From contig CALARO010000060.1 of NCBI GenBank assembly GCA_937888935.1, positions 1 to 5,016 on the forward strand: a stretch of DNA of 5,016 bases, given 5' to 3'. A program made the position numbers and the translations under genes. Under the pieces are notes generated by a model. It saw only the letters and a list, made by a program, of their open reading frames with translations, ran no database searches and was not told the origin of the DNA. Source of the DNA: an uncultured Clostridia bacterium. GTDB lineage: Bacteria; Bacillota; Clostridia; Christensenellales; Borkfalkiaceae. This document shows, piece after piece, positions 4,706-5,016 of the stretch (position 1 is the stretch's first letter; each line of letters starts with the position of its first letter).

Positions 4706-5016
4706 ATGAATTTTTCAGAACGTTTAAAAGCAATAAGATTAGAAAACGAAATGACACAAAAAAACTTATACGAAAAATTATCGGTTTCACCGAATTGTTA
4801 TGCTTCCTGGGAACAAGGCAGAACGCAACCGGACATTGAAAGAATCAAACAACTTGTTTCGATTTTTAATGTTTCGGCTGATTATTTACTTGGCATAAAA
4901 GACGAAGCAAACAAGCCGCTCGTTTTGATTTCATCTACAGCCGCATTACCGAAGGAAGAAAAAAATCTATTGAATGATTACCGATCCCTTACCGAAAACA
5001 AAAAAAAAGAGATACG
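4706..5016 (+). CDS. XRE/Cro-type helix-turn-helix transcriptional regulator, N-terminal part, cut by window edge
   Basis: The first 103 codons of a DNA-binding repressor, read by direct translation: MNFSERLKAIRLENEMTQKN at the start, then the helix-turn-helix. The domain spans about residues 4-63: TQKNLYEKLSVS (17-28) carries helix 2 and the turn, PNCYASWEQGRTQP (29-42) covers the recognition helix and the usual W-E-x-G-R-x-x-P pattern, and SADYLLG (57-63) closes the fold. The following KEEKNLLNDYRSLTENKKKEI is typical of short XRE regulators, which often end soon after; a longer effector domain cannot be excluded. The gene faces away from the 61/233-residue operon and most likely binds the three dyads between them. 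Its ribosome binding site is weak (GAG 12 bases before the ATG). A -10-like TAAAAT (4694-4699) would start transcription near the ATG itself, but it has no good -35, so this promoter is unresolved. The DNA-binding family is confident; the target assignment is inference. Confidence 0.9.
   Translation, partial: MNFSERLKAIRLENEMTQKNLYEKLSVSPNCYASWEQGRTQPDIERIKQLVSIFNVSADYLLGIKDEANKPLVLISSTAALPKEEKNLLNDYRSLTENKKKEI

Noticed and set aside
1..5016. CRISPR arrays, tRNA or rRNA genes, insertion sequences
   Set aside because: No regularly spaced direct repeats of CRISPR type, no cloverleaf or rRNA-like sequence, and no transposase or terminal inverted repeats were seen.

Overview
The window looks like a Gram-positive, clostridia-type bacterial chromosome. 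A housekeeping block (secA followed by prfB, both on the minus strand) lies beside a more AT-rich accessory block. The secA-prfB order is common in Firmicutes. The SecA carries lineage-type insertions and a Gln/Asn-rich tail. I would lean towards an uncultured gut Clostridia lineage, but that placement is a low-confidence inference.

Layout. At 1-198 (minus) is the first 66 codons of prfB (release factor 2), running off the left edge. At 229-3261 (minus) is complete secA, 1010 residues, 30 bp upstream of prfB with no terminator between them, so the two are probably co-transcribed. At 3262-3627 is a 366-bp intergenic stretch. It holds a plausible secA promoter, a GC hairpin in the secA leader, a short tandem array of about 11-bp units, and the terminator of the next gene upstream. 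At 3628-4329 and 4343-4528 (both minus, 13 bp apart) is a two-gene operon: a 61-residue internally repeated small protein translated first, then a 233-residue protein. I recognise neither. At 4529-4705 is a divergent control region. At 4706-5016 (plus) is the start of an XRE/Cro-type helix-turn-helix repressor, cut by the right edge.

The most interesting part is the control region. A perfect consensus sigma-A promoter (TTGACA, 17 bp, TATAAT) points into the two-gene operon. It is covered by three copies of a 15-bp dyad, [T/A]ACC-N7-GGTA: one overlapping the -35, one filling the spacer, and one just downstream of the expected start. With the divergent XRE gene this reads as a tightly repressed, inducible module of unknown function, laid out like a phage or integrative-element switch.

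Other points: prfB appears to lack the usual programmed frameshift, having CTC GAT exactly where the frameshift stop normally sits. SecA has a roughly 90-residue charged insertion in the preprotein cross-linking region and no C-terminal zinc-binding motif.
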